A stretch of DNA of 64,000 nucleotides from Microbotryum silenes-acaulis (lineage: Eukaryota > Basidiomycota > Microbotryomycetes > Microbotryales > Microbotryaceae). Below, piece after piece: positions 9,599 through 18,711 of this stretch. Both the position numbers and the translations under genes were made by a program. The notes beneath the pieces are model-generated. The model saw only the letters and a program-made list of their open reading frames with translations, did no database searches and was not told the origin of the DNA. The stretch spans positions 1,178,001 to 1,242,000 of the forward strand of contig QPFY01000007.1 in assembly GCA_003665825.1 (NCBI GenBank), written 5' to 3'. Each line of letters opens with the position of its first letter. Position 1 is the stretch's first letter.

Positions 9599-12500
9599 TT
9601 GACTTCATCATCATGACCTGGAACGTCAACAGGGGCTTCAATACCCCTGAACGACGTCGTCTGCTTCTTTCGTATTTCACTTCGCTCACACCTCCCCCTT
9701 CTGCTATCCTTCTCCAGGAACACAATGTTCCTAAATCACGACAATCTCACATACGCCACGAGTACGCCCAGTCCCACCAGGGCGAGGCCTACTTTTCTCA
9801 ACACTGCCTCACTTTGATTCCAAGCTCTTCTCCTCTTCTCGGTGGTCATCGTCGCACGCGTCAGTCTCTTGGCGGGCGCTTACTCGTGACCACCTTCGAT
9901 GTGCGGGGTTCGACGGACGTCGTCGAACTCAACAATATCTACGCTCCGGTTCAACCCGCCGAGCGCCTCCTCTTCTTCACCTCCCTTCACTTTCGGGCGA
10001 CCGTCTCCTCTCACATTCGGTTCATCGCGGGCGATCTCAACGACTGCCCTATCCCCGCGGTGGATCGAGCGCAACAGGTGGACCGCCCGAACACCCACCA
10101 CTGGCCCGCGCTTATGTCGCGGCTCGACGGGGCGTACACGGATGCCATTCGGCTCATGCACCCACTGTCGCCGGCGACCACGCGCCCGCATCTCAGCAAG
10201 GACGGCCGGCTCATTTCGCGCGCGCGCATCGACTTTGTTCTGGTGCAGCGGCGACACGAGCGACGGATCGTTTCTGCTTCCACTCTGTACAATATCTCTC
10301 GATCCATGTCGGATCATCGACCGGTTACGGTCACATTTAGGCTGCGCGCAAGTGGTGCCGAGGTCGAAGAGGAGCTCTGCCTTCCCCAGGCGGCTCATTT
10401 TCTGACCCGCATCAACTCGTCAACCTTCAAACACGCCGAGTTTAAGGAGTTCGTCACTCCTCTCCTTGAGCAGGCACCGTCTGGGGATCCGGTCGCCGAC
10501 CTTCAGCGCGTACTCTCGGAGTCTCGGGTCCAAGCTCTCGAGCTGTCTCGGCGTCTGTTTCGGGAGCGCAACGCCCTCGAGATGATGCTGGTATCTCGAC
10601 TGCAGGACATTGAGTCTCGTCGGGTGCTGAGTCCCTTTGACATCATCGACTGGACGAACACCCACGACGCTCTCACCAAACTTGTGAACGAGCGAGCAAG
10701 GCAGTCCCGGATCAGGGCGCACGTTCCCGAGATTGCATCCGAGGAACGTCTCAGTCGTCCGGTACATGCCAAACTGGCTGCTCGGTCCCGGGATGTGAAG
10801 TTTCAGAGTATCCGGCTCGCTGATGGCGAGCTCACCACTGACATTGAGCGCGCGCTCGAGCACACCCATTCTCATTTCCAGCAGCACTACCTTGTCGAAG
10901 CGAAGGATCCGGAACAGGTCGTGACGATGCGGGATGAGCTCTTGGGACCCATCAGATCAGCAAGACCTTGTGACGACCCGCTTTCCGACGCTCGCTTCCT
11001 TCGGCGCTTCTCGAATTCGCACGTCGACATTCTTGCCGAGCCCATCAGCGAGGCCGAGGTGCTCGCAGCGATTCGAACCACGCACGAAGGTCGATCTCCG
11101 GGTCCTTCAGGGGTCCCCTATGAGATGTATCGAGCCTGCCCCTTGCTTTGGGCCCCTCTCTTGACTCGAGCCTACAACGAGCTGATTACTCGAGGCTCCC
11201 TTACTCCACAACAGAGCCAGGCGAATGTGCGCCTCTTGTTCAAACACAACAAACCTGGTGCAGCGCGGTGCGACCTCAAATCGTATCGTCCGATCACCTT
11301 GCGGGAATGCGACTACAAGATCTTCACCAAGGTCTACGTGGCTCGTCTGAACCGGATCCTCCCCGATGTTCTTCCGGCCGGACAGCATGGGTTCGTCAAA
11401 GGGCGAAGACCAGCGGACGCGGCTTTGCATCTGAGGCTCCTGATCGATGAGATTAGGGGTCGTGGGGCAGAGTTCCCGACAGCAGCGCTCCTCTCCCTGG
11501 ATCAGAGCTCGGCTTACGACATGGTCGAGCACGACTGGGTCTTTGCGGTGTTTGAGGCTCTCGGCGCGCCGGAATCTTTCCAGCGCGTCTTGCGGATGCT
11601 CTACAACGGCGAGACGTCCACAGCGCGGTACATTGTCAACGGTTTCCTTACCGAGACGGTGCGACTCCTGTGCGGTCTTGGCCAGGGCGATCCTCTCTCT
11701 TCTTCTGTCTGGGATGTGGTATTCCAACCCTTCCTTGATTCTCTCAGTCGACGCAACATTGCGCTGACTATCACTCTTCCGGAGCTGGCTCCTCGTCCAC
11801 AGACTCGATGCATCACCAATTTGGCGTTCGCGGATGACGCCGTCGTCGCTGTCGCTGGACCGGAAGCTATTGCTTCGCTCGAGGCGTTAGCTCGGGATTG
11901 GCGACTCGCGACGAACGGCCGTCTAAACACCGACAAAACCGTGGTGATGCCATTGGGCGCGACGTTGTGGGATCGCGCGGACTTGTCCAAACTGTCGTTC
12001 GTGGCACCGGACGAGTCTCTTCCCTGGATCGGTCTCCAGTTTGCGCCTGACGGCAACAACAGGCTGGGATTCCATGATCTTGAGCGAAGGGTCGATCGAG
12101 TGATTCTCTCGGTGCGCGACCGATGGATGACGCATCATACCCGGGCTTTCTATCTCAACCGCTACGGCATCTCCAAGGTGCTGCACTCTCTCTCCGCCGA
12201 CGTACCGCCATCCGACGTGATCAAGGCGATCGAGCGCAAGCTTGCCGACTTTGTGAAGGGAGGACCGCGGCGCAGTGACTACAAGCAATCGGTCGTCTTC
12301 ACGACACGGGCGCGAGGTGGTCTCAGCGTCGTGAGCATCCAAGATGTGGTGGATTCAGTCTCGGTACGGATTTGGGACGTGCTGGCCGGCGGGTCAACTG
12401 CGATTTGGAGCGATCTGGCTCGGAGTTCCATCCGGCGAGCGCTTCCGACCTTTGACTTTGCTACGGATCTGTGGACGTGGAGGAACGCCGACGCACCCCG

Positions 12501-13635
12501 GGAGCTACATCCCCGCTGGCGAGCGGTGCTCTCGGTCGCTGAACGCTACCCTGCCGTCGTCGATCCTGCCAAACTTTCGGTCTCCAATTTTCTTTCTCTT
12601 TCTCCCCTCCAACCTGGTCTGCATGACTCGCGGGCGTTCTCGGAGCAGGATAAGCGTTTGGCGAAGCTTTTCAGTTTCGAACGCACCATCGCTGACATCT
12701 ATGCGCGAGCCCAATACCCCGCAGCTCCAACGGTGCCCTGGACCCCTGAGAAGCATCCCCAAGGCGACGGCTCGGAGCTGTCCAACCTTTGGCAATGGAA
12801 GCGCGATCAAGTCCAGGCGTGGATCCAGGTCGCAGGCGATCGCCTCATCCCGCCGCTTCCGCCTCCTGTTCCCGTCCTCGCACGTCGACCACCCGTCATT
12901 CGTGTTGTTGGAGCACCTGGAGTCCGGCCCGGCGGTCCCCTCGAGCACATCTTGCCCAGAGCGACTCCGGTCGGCGTGCCTGATCAAAAACTTCCCCTCC
13001 CCTCCGGCCCCTTGTGTGCTGATCAGTGGAGAATGTTGAACTTGGACAGACCTTACACCATTGCGCGACTTCGACGCGTCATCAACCATCGACGTTTCGA
13101 CCACACACAACGCCCTGGATCACTCGTCACACCCAAAGAAAGGCGACTCTTCTGGGTGTGGTTCCACACCGGGCCCGCCACGGCCCGCGAGCGCGAGGTG
13201 CACTTCAAGCTGGCGTACCACTTCACGCCAACGCGGAAGCGCCAGTTTGTGCAGCGGCATGGCGACTCAGCCTGCTGCCTCGTGCAGGCATGCAGCCTGG
13301 CAGGGGTGGAGGATGACTTTACTCACTTTTGGCATGATTGCCCTGACTCTTCTCAGTTTTGGCAAGCAGCTAGGTCCATTCTCTGCGACGCGCTGGGGGT
13401 CGTGTCGATCCTCGACCTCGACTACACGGCACTTCAGATCGAGCACGGCCTCCCTCGACTGCGCGCTCGCCTTCCGACGTCGAAAAAGCGCCCAATCCGC
13501 GCCTTCATTGCGCTGGCGCTCGACACTCTCAGCAACCGACGCTGGGATCTCCATCGCCACGCCAAAGCGATGTCGAGCATGGACAAGGAGATGGCGGGAC
13601 TGAAGGAGAGGTTGGAGCTCAGATTGGCACGATGA
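9595..13635 (+). CDS. L1-B ORF2, endonuclease-reverse transcriptase
   Basis: This is the intact 1346-residue ORF2, identical in translation to the copy at 1455-5495. It has a complete APE-like endonuclease, RT motifs [18 protein letters not shown] and LAFADD, and the C-terminal Cys/His cluster. It overlaps the ORF1 stop by one base. Its intactness beside a broken ORF1 suggests the ORF1 deletion is recent, or arose in an amplification that did not need transposition. Confidence 0.95.
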   Translation: MIDFIIMTWNVNRGFNTPERRRLLLSYFTSLTPPPSAILLQEHNVPKSRQSHIRHEYAQSHQGEAYFSQHCLTLIPSSSPLLGGHRRTRQSLGGRLLVTTFDVRGSTDVVELNNIYAPVQPAERLLFFTSLHFRATVSSHIRFIAGDLNDCPIPAVDRAQQVDRPNTHHWPALMSRLDGAYTDAIRLMHPLSPATTRPHLSKDGRLISRARIDFVLVQRRHERRIVSASTLYNISRSMSDHRPVTVTFRLRASGAEVEEELCLPQAAHFLTRINSSTFKHAEFKEFVTPLLEQAPSGDPVADLQRVLSESRVQALELSRRLFRERNALEMMLVSRLQDIESRRVLSPFDIIDWTNTHDALTKLVNERARQSRIRAHVPEIASEERLSRPVHAKLAARSRDVKFQSIRLADGELTTDIERALEHTHSHFQQHYLVEAKDPEQVVTMRDELLGPIRSARPCDDPLSDARFLRRFSNSHVDILAEPISEAEVLAAIRTTHEGRSPGPSGVPYEMYRACPLLWAPLLTRAYNELITRGSLTPQQSQANVRLLFKHNKPGAARCDLKSYRPITLRECDYKIFTKVYVARLNRILPDVLPAGQHGFVKGRRPADAALHLRLLIDEIRGRGAEFPTAALLSLDQSSAYDMVEHDWVFAVFEALGAPESFQRVLRMLYNGETSTARYIVNGFLTETVRLLCGLGQGDPLSSSVWDVVFQPFLDSLSRRNIALTITLPELAPRPQTRCITNLAFADDAVVAVAGPEAIASLEALARDWRLATNGRLNTDKTVVMPLGATLWDRADLSKLSFVAPDESLPWIGLQFAPDGNNRLGFHDLERRVDRVILSVRDRWMTHHTRAFYLNRYGISKVLHSLSADVPPSDVIKAIERKLADFVKGGPRRSDYKQSVVFTTRARGGLSVVSIQDVVDSVSVRIWDVLAGGSTAIWSDLARSSIRRALPTFDFATDLWTWRNADAPRELHPRWRAVLSVAERYPAVVDPAKLSVSNFLSLSPLQPGLHDSRAFSEQDKRLAKLFSFERTIADIYARAQYPAAPTVPWTPEKHPQGDGSELSNLWQWKRDQVQAWIQVAGDRLIPPLPPPVPVLARRPPVIRVVGAPGVRPGGPLEHILPRATPVGVPDQKLPLPSGPLCADQWRMLNLDRPYTIARLRRVINHRRFDHTQRPGSLVTPKERRLFWVWFHTGPATAREREVHFKLAYHFTPTRKRQFVQRHGDSACCLVQACSLAGVEDDFTHFWHDCPDSSQFWQAARSILCDALGVVSILDLDYTALQIEHGLPRLRARLPTSKKRPIRAFIALALDTLSNRRWDLHRHAKAMSSMDKEMAGLKERLELRLAR

Positions 13636-15034
13636 AGTAGACGGCGCTCCTCCCTACCCAGCCAAGAACCACAAACCAAAAACCAAATAAAAATCACAAG
13701 TCCCCTTTCCCTCTTTCTCAATCTCCAAAATGTCTCCCAAACACGCCAGAATACTGAACCTGTTTTCTCTCGCTCTTTTTGCCATTCCTCCTCATAGGCT
13801 TCCGTACTCCCCAGGAGCCTCGGGTTCTTTGCGCCGGCGGGCATTGTCGCCCTTGGTTCGAGCTTCTGCCACATCACGATGACACACAGCGAAAGCGGAT
13901 CCCCTTGGCCCTCTCCTGGACTACGCCGTGAGTTTTCCACTCCTCTCAAGGGCCGGGTCTGTCTTCTCTTTCGGTCGAGCGACTCCGTGATCTCCTGTTC
14001 AAGGCCGGCACAAACTGCCTGCGTGGCTCGCCTCTCCTTGCTTTGCTGCTCGCTCGGAGTCGCGGCCGCGCGGCGGGTGACTCGGGTACCGAACCGCCAT
14101 ACACATCCACACTCGAGCGAGGTCCCACACAATGACATCACCGTCGTGGGCCTCATGCTCCTTCTTTCCCCAGTATCTGCGGTGATTGGGAACCACCTGC
14201 ACGTACAACGGGACTCGAGTGTGCGTTCCGAGATTGGGAGTACGCCGCAGGGAAGCGAGGCCCCTGCGGAAGGTATACCCCGCCTCTGGTCTCCAGCCGC
14301 GCGCCGGTGTTGTCGGCCACCCGCCCGCGCTGCAGACCGAGGCGTGTCCAATGGACTGTCACATGCTCCGTGACTTTCCCCGGAAATCTCTGGATTGTGT
14401 GTTTTTGTGCGAAGTAGGCCTGTTTCGCAGTTGCAGTCATTGAAATGGGGGTGATCTGGGGTCGTGCGGTCGCGAGGGGGGGGCCGACTTTGGTAACCGA
14501 AAAGGGGTTTGGAATCCGCGGTGCAGATCCAGCGCAGTTGGGTACAAGGGGTAGGTGATTGCTGCGGTCGCAGGGGGTTACATCCCCCTTTGGACCACGT
14601 GAATCATTCGGATTGAGCGGGATGTTTGTGCCATCGGAGGCCTTGTTCGACGCGTGTCAAAGAATTAAGGGGCTTCAAGGAGTAGGGCGGTCTCAGGGTG
14701 GGTCTGAAGTCAAAAGATCGAAGAAGGTTCAACTGTACAACTATAATCGGATTCGCCTGTACAACACATGTACCACCACCAACAATTCCTCCATCGTTTC
14801 CCGATTCCTTGTGTATTATCTTCAATCTTCCTTTCATTCGTCTCTGGGAGGGAGCAACCGTGGGTGGGGGGGACTTGAACTCGGATGTATCGGGTTGGTC
14901 TGTTCTGCTAGTTACAACGCATCGAGCGGCGGTTGTGGTCATCATCGTGCATACTGGGCAGCATCTCCTTTAGTTCCGTAGGGGGTTTTCTCGTCTTGCA
15001 AATTAGCGATGAGTTTCATACAAAAAAAAAAAAA

Positions 15035-16232
15035 TGGAACAAAACCGTTCATTCAGCTGGGTTCCCTCATCCTCATCCTCATCCTCAGCCTTCGCTGGCC
15101 CTTAGACCGCTCGGCCATATCTCCCCCAGATGTGTACAGTGTGTTTTCAGTTGCTCGTACGGATAGCAATCTTTTGGCAGTCGTGTTGGAACAAAACCGT
15201 TCATTCAGCTGGGTTCCCTCATCCTCATCCTCATCCTCATCCTTCGCTGGCCCTTAGACCGCTCGGCCATATCTCCCCCAGATGTGTACAGTGTGTTTTC
15301 AGTTGCTCGTACGGATAGCAATCTTTTGGCAGTCGTGTTGGAACAAAACCGTTCATTCAGCTGGGTTCCCTCATCCTCATCCTCATCCTCATCCTTCGCT
15401 GGCCCTTAGACCGCTCGGCCATATCTCCCCCAGATGTGTACAGTGTGTTTTCAGTTGCTCGTACGGATAGCAATCTTTTGGCAGTCGTGTTGGAACAAAA
15501 CCGTTCATTCAACTGGGTTCCCTCATCCTCATCCTCATCCTTCGCTGGCCCTTAGACCGCTCGGCCATATCTCCCCCAGATGTGTACAGTGTGTTTTCAG
15601 TTGCTCGTACGGATAGCAATCTTTTGGCAGTCGTGTTGGAACAAAACCGTTCATTCAGCTGGGTTCCCTCATCCTCATCCTCATCCTCATCCTTCGCTGG
15701 CCCTTAGACCGCTCGGCCATATCTCCCCCAGATGTGTACAGTGTGTTTTCAGTTGCTCGTACGGATAGCAATCTTTTGGCAGTCGTGTTGGAACAAAACC
15801 GTTCATTCAACTGGGTTCCCTCATCCTCATCCTCATCCTTCGCTGGCCCTTAGACCGCTCGGCCATATCTCCCCCAGATGTGTACAGTGTGTTTTCAGTT
15901 GCTCGTACGGATAGCAATCTTTTGGCAGTCGTGTTGGAACAAAACCGTTCATTCAGCTGGGTTCCCTCATCCTCATCCTCATCCTCATCCTTCGCTGGCC
16001 CTTAGACCGCTCGGCCATATCTCCCCCAGATGTGTACAGTGTGTTTTCAGTTGCTCGTACGGATAGCAATCTTTTGGCAGTCGTGTTGGAACAAAACCGT
16101 TCATTCAACTGGGTTCCCTCATCCTCATCCTCATCCTTCGCTGGCCCTTAGACCGCTCGGCCATATCTCCCCCAGATGTGTACAGTGTGTTTTCAGTTGC
16201 TCGTACGGATAGCAATCTTTTGGCAGTCGTGT
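15035..16232. repeat. 152/146-bp satellite array 2 (8 units, higher-order pattern)
   Basis: Units start at 15035, 15187, 15339, 15491, 15637, 15789, 15935 and 16087, with lengths 152, 152, 152, 146, 152, 146, 152 and 146. The shorter form lacks one TCATCC hexamer and reads CAACTGG where the long form reads CAGCTGG. The last six units alternate in register as three dimers of 298 bp. The array follows the L1-B tail directly and ends GTCGTGT at 16232, where an L2 fragment begins. Confidence 0.95.
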
Positions 16233-16429
16233 TTGGTACTCACCGCGCGTTGGAGTCCGCGTTAGGTGCTCGGCGGGTTTTGATCTGCGCAGCGCTCTTT
16301 GCGCGCAGGGGTTTGACTTTCACCCAACTGCTTGCCGTCGTTGCTTTATAACCTCTTTTAGCTCTTTTTGTAGCGGTCCCAGCCAACCTGAAGGATTGCA
16401 ATTTATGAGCCCCAGTCCCAAAAAAAAAA
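16233..16429 (+). mobile_element. L2 LINE, severely 5'-truncated copy (3' UTR only)
   Basis: About 197 bp match the last part of the L2 3' UTR seen at 31630-31820, 61135-61320, 61530-61704 and 63070-63250 (start GTACTCACCG, end GAGCCCCAGTC). It closes with A10 at 16420-16429. It begins right after the repeat end GTCGTGT, with a few extra bases (TTG). L1-C starts at the base after its tail. Confidence 0.88.
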
Positions 16430-16635
16430 TCTTTCATCTTTCATCTTTCATCTTTCATCTTTCATCTTTCATCTTTCATCTTTCATCTTTCATCTTTCAT
16501 CTTTCATCTTTCATCTTTCATCTTTCATCTTTCATCTATCATCTTACATCTTTCATCTTTCATCTTTCATCTTTCATCTTTCATCTTTCATCTTTCATCT
16601 TTCATCTTTCATCTTTCATCTTTCATCTTTCATCC
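16430..16635 (+). repeat. TTTCATC heptamer repeat at the 5' end of L1-C
   Basis: Roughly 29 copies of TTTCATC, with two slightly altered units in the middle, run from the L2 poly(A) tail into the L1 leader. Copy B has only two units at the same place. Because seven is not a multiple of three, the run reads in all three frames and has no stop in the ORF1 frame. Confidence 0.92.
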
Positions 16636-16707
16636 CAATCGCACTACCCTACCTCTGCAAACGTCAATACATCGAATACATCAACTGCTACACCAGCTAT
16701 CGACCCG

Positions 16708-18708
16708 ATGTCCGACCAGGCACCGCCTGATCCGGGCCGCGGCCCTCCGGAGCCGGCAGCGACGGGACAACCACGTGGTGACGCGGGGGCGGAAGCCGAT
16801 GCCGCCGAGGGACCAGCGAACCCCGGCCTAGCGCTGTACCAGGAAAAGCGTGATGAAGAAAAGAAGAGGAAAGAGGATGTCGCGAGAATCCTGAAGATGA
16901 TCAGTGTCGAAGATGGCACACGCCAGGGCACCCGCATCCTTGTGCTCAAAGACGCACTCGGCTTCGGCAAGGACCGGGCCACCTCCCTGCGCTTCAGCGC
17001 ACTCAATGCAACGAAACCAATTACCGACACGTCTGGTGCCGTTCTGGAAGTCACGTTCGAACACACCGGCGTGGCCACCGAACGCGAGAAGTCCGAGTTG
17101 TACTCGAAGGTGCTCCGTACCCTGTCGCCCGACACGTCGTTGTGTTTTAACCTGCCCGCAGGAGTTGTCCTCCCGCCCGAGCTCCAGAAATACGCTCCAA
17201 TCATCCATGGAGTCGCACCGGAATCGATCATCCAAAGCGGTAACACCCGGTTCAAGTTCGTGGTGCGCTGCGCTAGCGCAGCGGCGCTGGACCAAGTCCA
17301 CGACGCGGCGACCAAGATCGAGTGGAAACGCTCCTTTGCCCAAGTCCGCAAGCGCTTGGCGTTCGTCAAAAACGTCGTCGAACTGCGTTTCATTATCAGT
17401 CCTGAGGCCGAATACACGAACGACGACCTCTGGAACAAACTGCAAGGCGTCGTCGCCAAGCTTACCGGGGACGGCCACAAGTGCGACTTGCTCCAACTCC
17501 AGCAGCCTCTAACGGTCGTTCAAGGCTCGTACCTCGTCGCTCGAGGAAACTACGCGGCCATCGTCCAGTTCGACGACGACGACCTGTTCAAGAACAACGG
17601 TGCTCAACTTAGGCAGGTTCTACCGACGAGGATCGACCTTCGGGGACGACTCGCAACACTCACGCCCCTTCGCCACGACTACGAGGCCGAAGCCTCGTGC
17701 CGCCGATGCGGCTTTGTAGGCCACTCCGACAACTGCGTTCAAAAGCCGGTCCAGCGTCAGCAGGCCTCCCAGAAAAACAACAACAACCAAAGGCCCCAGG
17801 CCGAGCCCCAAAGCAACATCGAGCAAACCTCGACCCCCCAAAAACAACGCAGAGGTGATGTAGCCTCTCCCTCTCCCCCAATGTCTCCTGTCGCGTCCAA
17901 GCGTTCAAAGAAGAACGCATCTCCCACAAGGGACACTAACAACTCACCACGAGTCTACCCTACTCGTTCACAAAGCTCTACACCCACAGCATCCGCCCCT
18001 CGCGGTTTCATCGTCGCCGCAAACCCATTCGCAAGTCTGGCCGGCGACGTAGCCGAGGAGGCGCAGGAGGAGCCCGCTCAGGCCCTCGAGGACGACGAGG
18101 ACGCGATGAGCGTAGTCGAGGCACAGCTGGAACAACAGCAGGAGGTGCCGCCGCTGGAGCCTTCGGATCTGTCGGATCTGCAGGACCGCGGAGCGGAGGG
18201 GAACCAGGGGGAACACACGGAGACGAGTGACGCGGAAGAAGGGGAATCGCAGTCGGCCGAGACGGGGTCTGTGCCTGAGATTGTTTCGACGACTCCTGAG
18301 CATACCCCTGAGCTGACGCGCTCCCGATCGGCCAGTCACCATCAGCTTGATATGGACGGCCTTCCCGACGACTGGATGAATCGTGTGTCGGATCGCGAGC
18401 GCAAACAGGATGCTGGTCTATACGATGAGATCACCGAGTTGGACCGCACCCCGTCTGTGACCGGTTGGATGCCTTCGCCGTCTCCAGGTCCAGTGTTTGA
18501 TCCCGAGCCCGAGCCCAAGCCCAAGCAGGAGGTGGACGATGGAAGTTCCCAGGGTCTTCGCCGGTCCGAGCGTATCCAGCGTCTCACCAGCGTCGCGCGC
18601 ACATCGGACTGGAACGAATCGACTGCTGCGGACCCGCTCCCCTCACCCACATTCGGACCTATGTTGTCCATCAAGGGAGCTGCTGCTGCAACGAAGGCGC
18701 GATCGTAA
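16708..18708 (+). CDS. L1-C ORF1, Gag-like CCHC protein (complete)
   Basis: This is the only complete ORF1 in the window (666 residues). I chose the ATG at 16708 because the leader before it is conserved with copy B; the frame is also open upstream through the heptamer repeat, but that part is low complexity. The order is a Pro/Ala/Gly-rich N-terminus, a charged helix (LYQEKRDEEKKRKEDV, near residue 40), a conserved globular middle, one zinc knuckle CRRCGFVGHSDNC near residue 330, and a disordered acidic and Ser/Pro-rich tail. It would bind the element RNA. The middle of the L2 ORF1 at 52491 shares a motif (FARPEGVVLDPE against FNLPAGVVLPPE). Confidence 0.9.
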   Translation: MSDQAPPDPGRGPPEPAATGQPRGDAGAEADAAEGPANPGLALYQEKRDEEKKRKEDVARILKMISVEDGTRQGTRILVLKDALGFGKDRATSLRFSALNATKPITDTSGAVLEVTFEHTGVATEREKSELYSKVLRTLSPDTSLCFNLPAGVVLPPELQKYAPIIHGVAPESIIQSGNTRFKFVVRCASAAALDQVHDAATKIEWKRSFAQVRKRLAFVKNVVELRFIISPEAEYTNDDLWNKLQGVVAKLTGDGHKCDLLQLQQPLTVVQGSYLVARGNYAAIVQFDDDDLFKNNGAQLRQVLPTRIDLRGRLATLTPLRHDYEAEASCRRCGFVGHSDNCVQKPVQRQQASQKNNNNQRPQAEPQSNIEQTSTPQKQRRGDVASPSPPMSPVASKRSKKNASPTRDTNNSPRVYPTRSQSSTPTASAPRGFIVAANPFASLAGDVAEEAQEEPAQALEDDEDAMSVVEAQLEQQQEVPPLEPSDLSDLQDRGAEGNQGEHTETSDAEEGESQSAETGSVPEIVSTTPEHTPELTRSRSASHHQLDMDGLPDDWMNRVSDRERKQDAGLYDEITELDRTPSVTGWMPSPSPGPVFDPEPEPKPKQEVDDGSSQGLRRSERIQRLTSVARTSDWNESTAADPLPSPTFGPMLSIKGAAAATKARS

Positions 18709-18711
18709 TGA
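18706..18711 (+). promoter_or_regulatory. ORF1 stop / ORF2 start overlap (TAATGA), copy C
   Basis: This is the same stop-start overlap as in copies A and B, kept although ORF2 downstream carries a nonsense codon. Confidence 0.7.

Larger units (their letters stand above)
7503..15034 (+). mobile_element. L1 non-LTR retrotransposon, copy B (full length)
   Basis: This copy is complete from 5' end to tail. It begins next to the repeat end GTCGTGT with AGTA, two TTTCATC heptamers and a short leader, then ORF1, ORF2, the 3' UTR and A13 (15022-15034). It lies between repeat units broken at the same phase, with no visible target-site duplication. It differs from copy A by only a few bases where both are present, including one lost base in ORF1 that breaks that frame. 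This points to very recent duplication or unequal exchange. Confidence 0.93.

Noticed and set aside
15035..16232. CRISPR-like array
   Set aside because: Units are contiguous 146-152 bp tandem repeats without spacers, in a eukaryotic context.
16396..16707. N-terminal extension of ORF1 through the heptamer repeat
   Set aside because: The frame begins in another element's 3' UTR and poly(A), and copy B has a different sequence there. The ATG at 16708 is shared.
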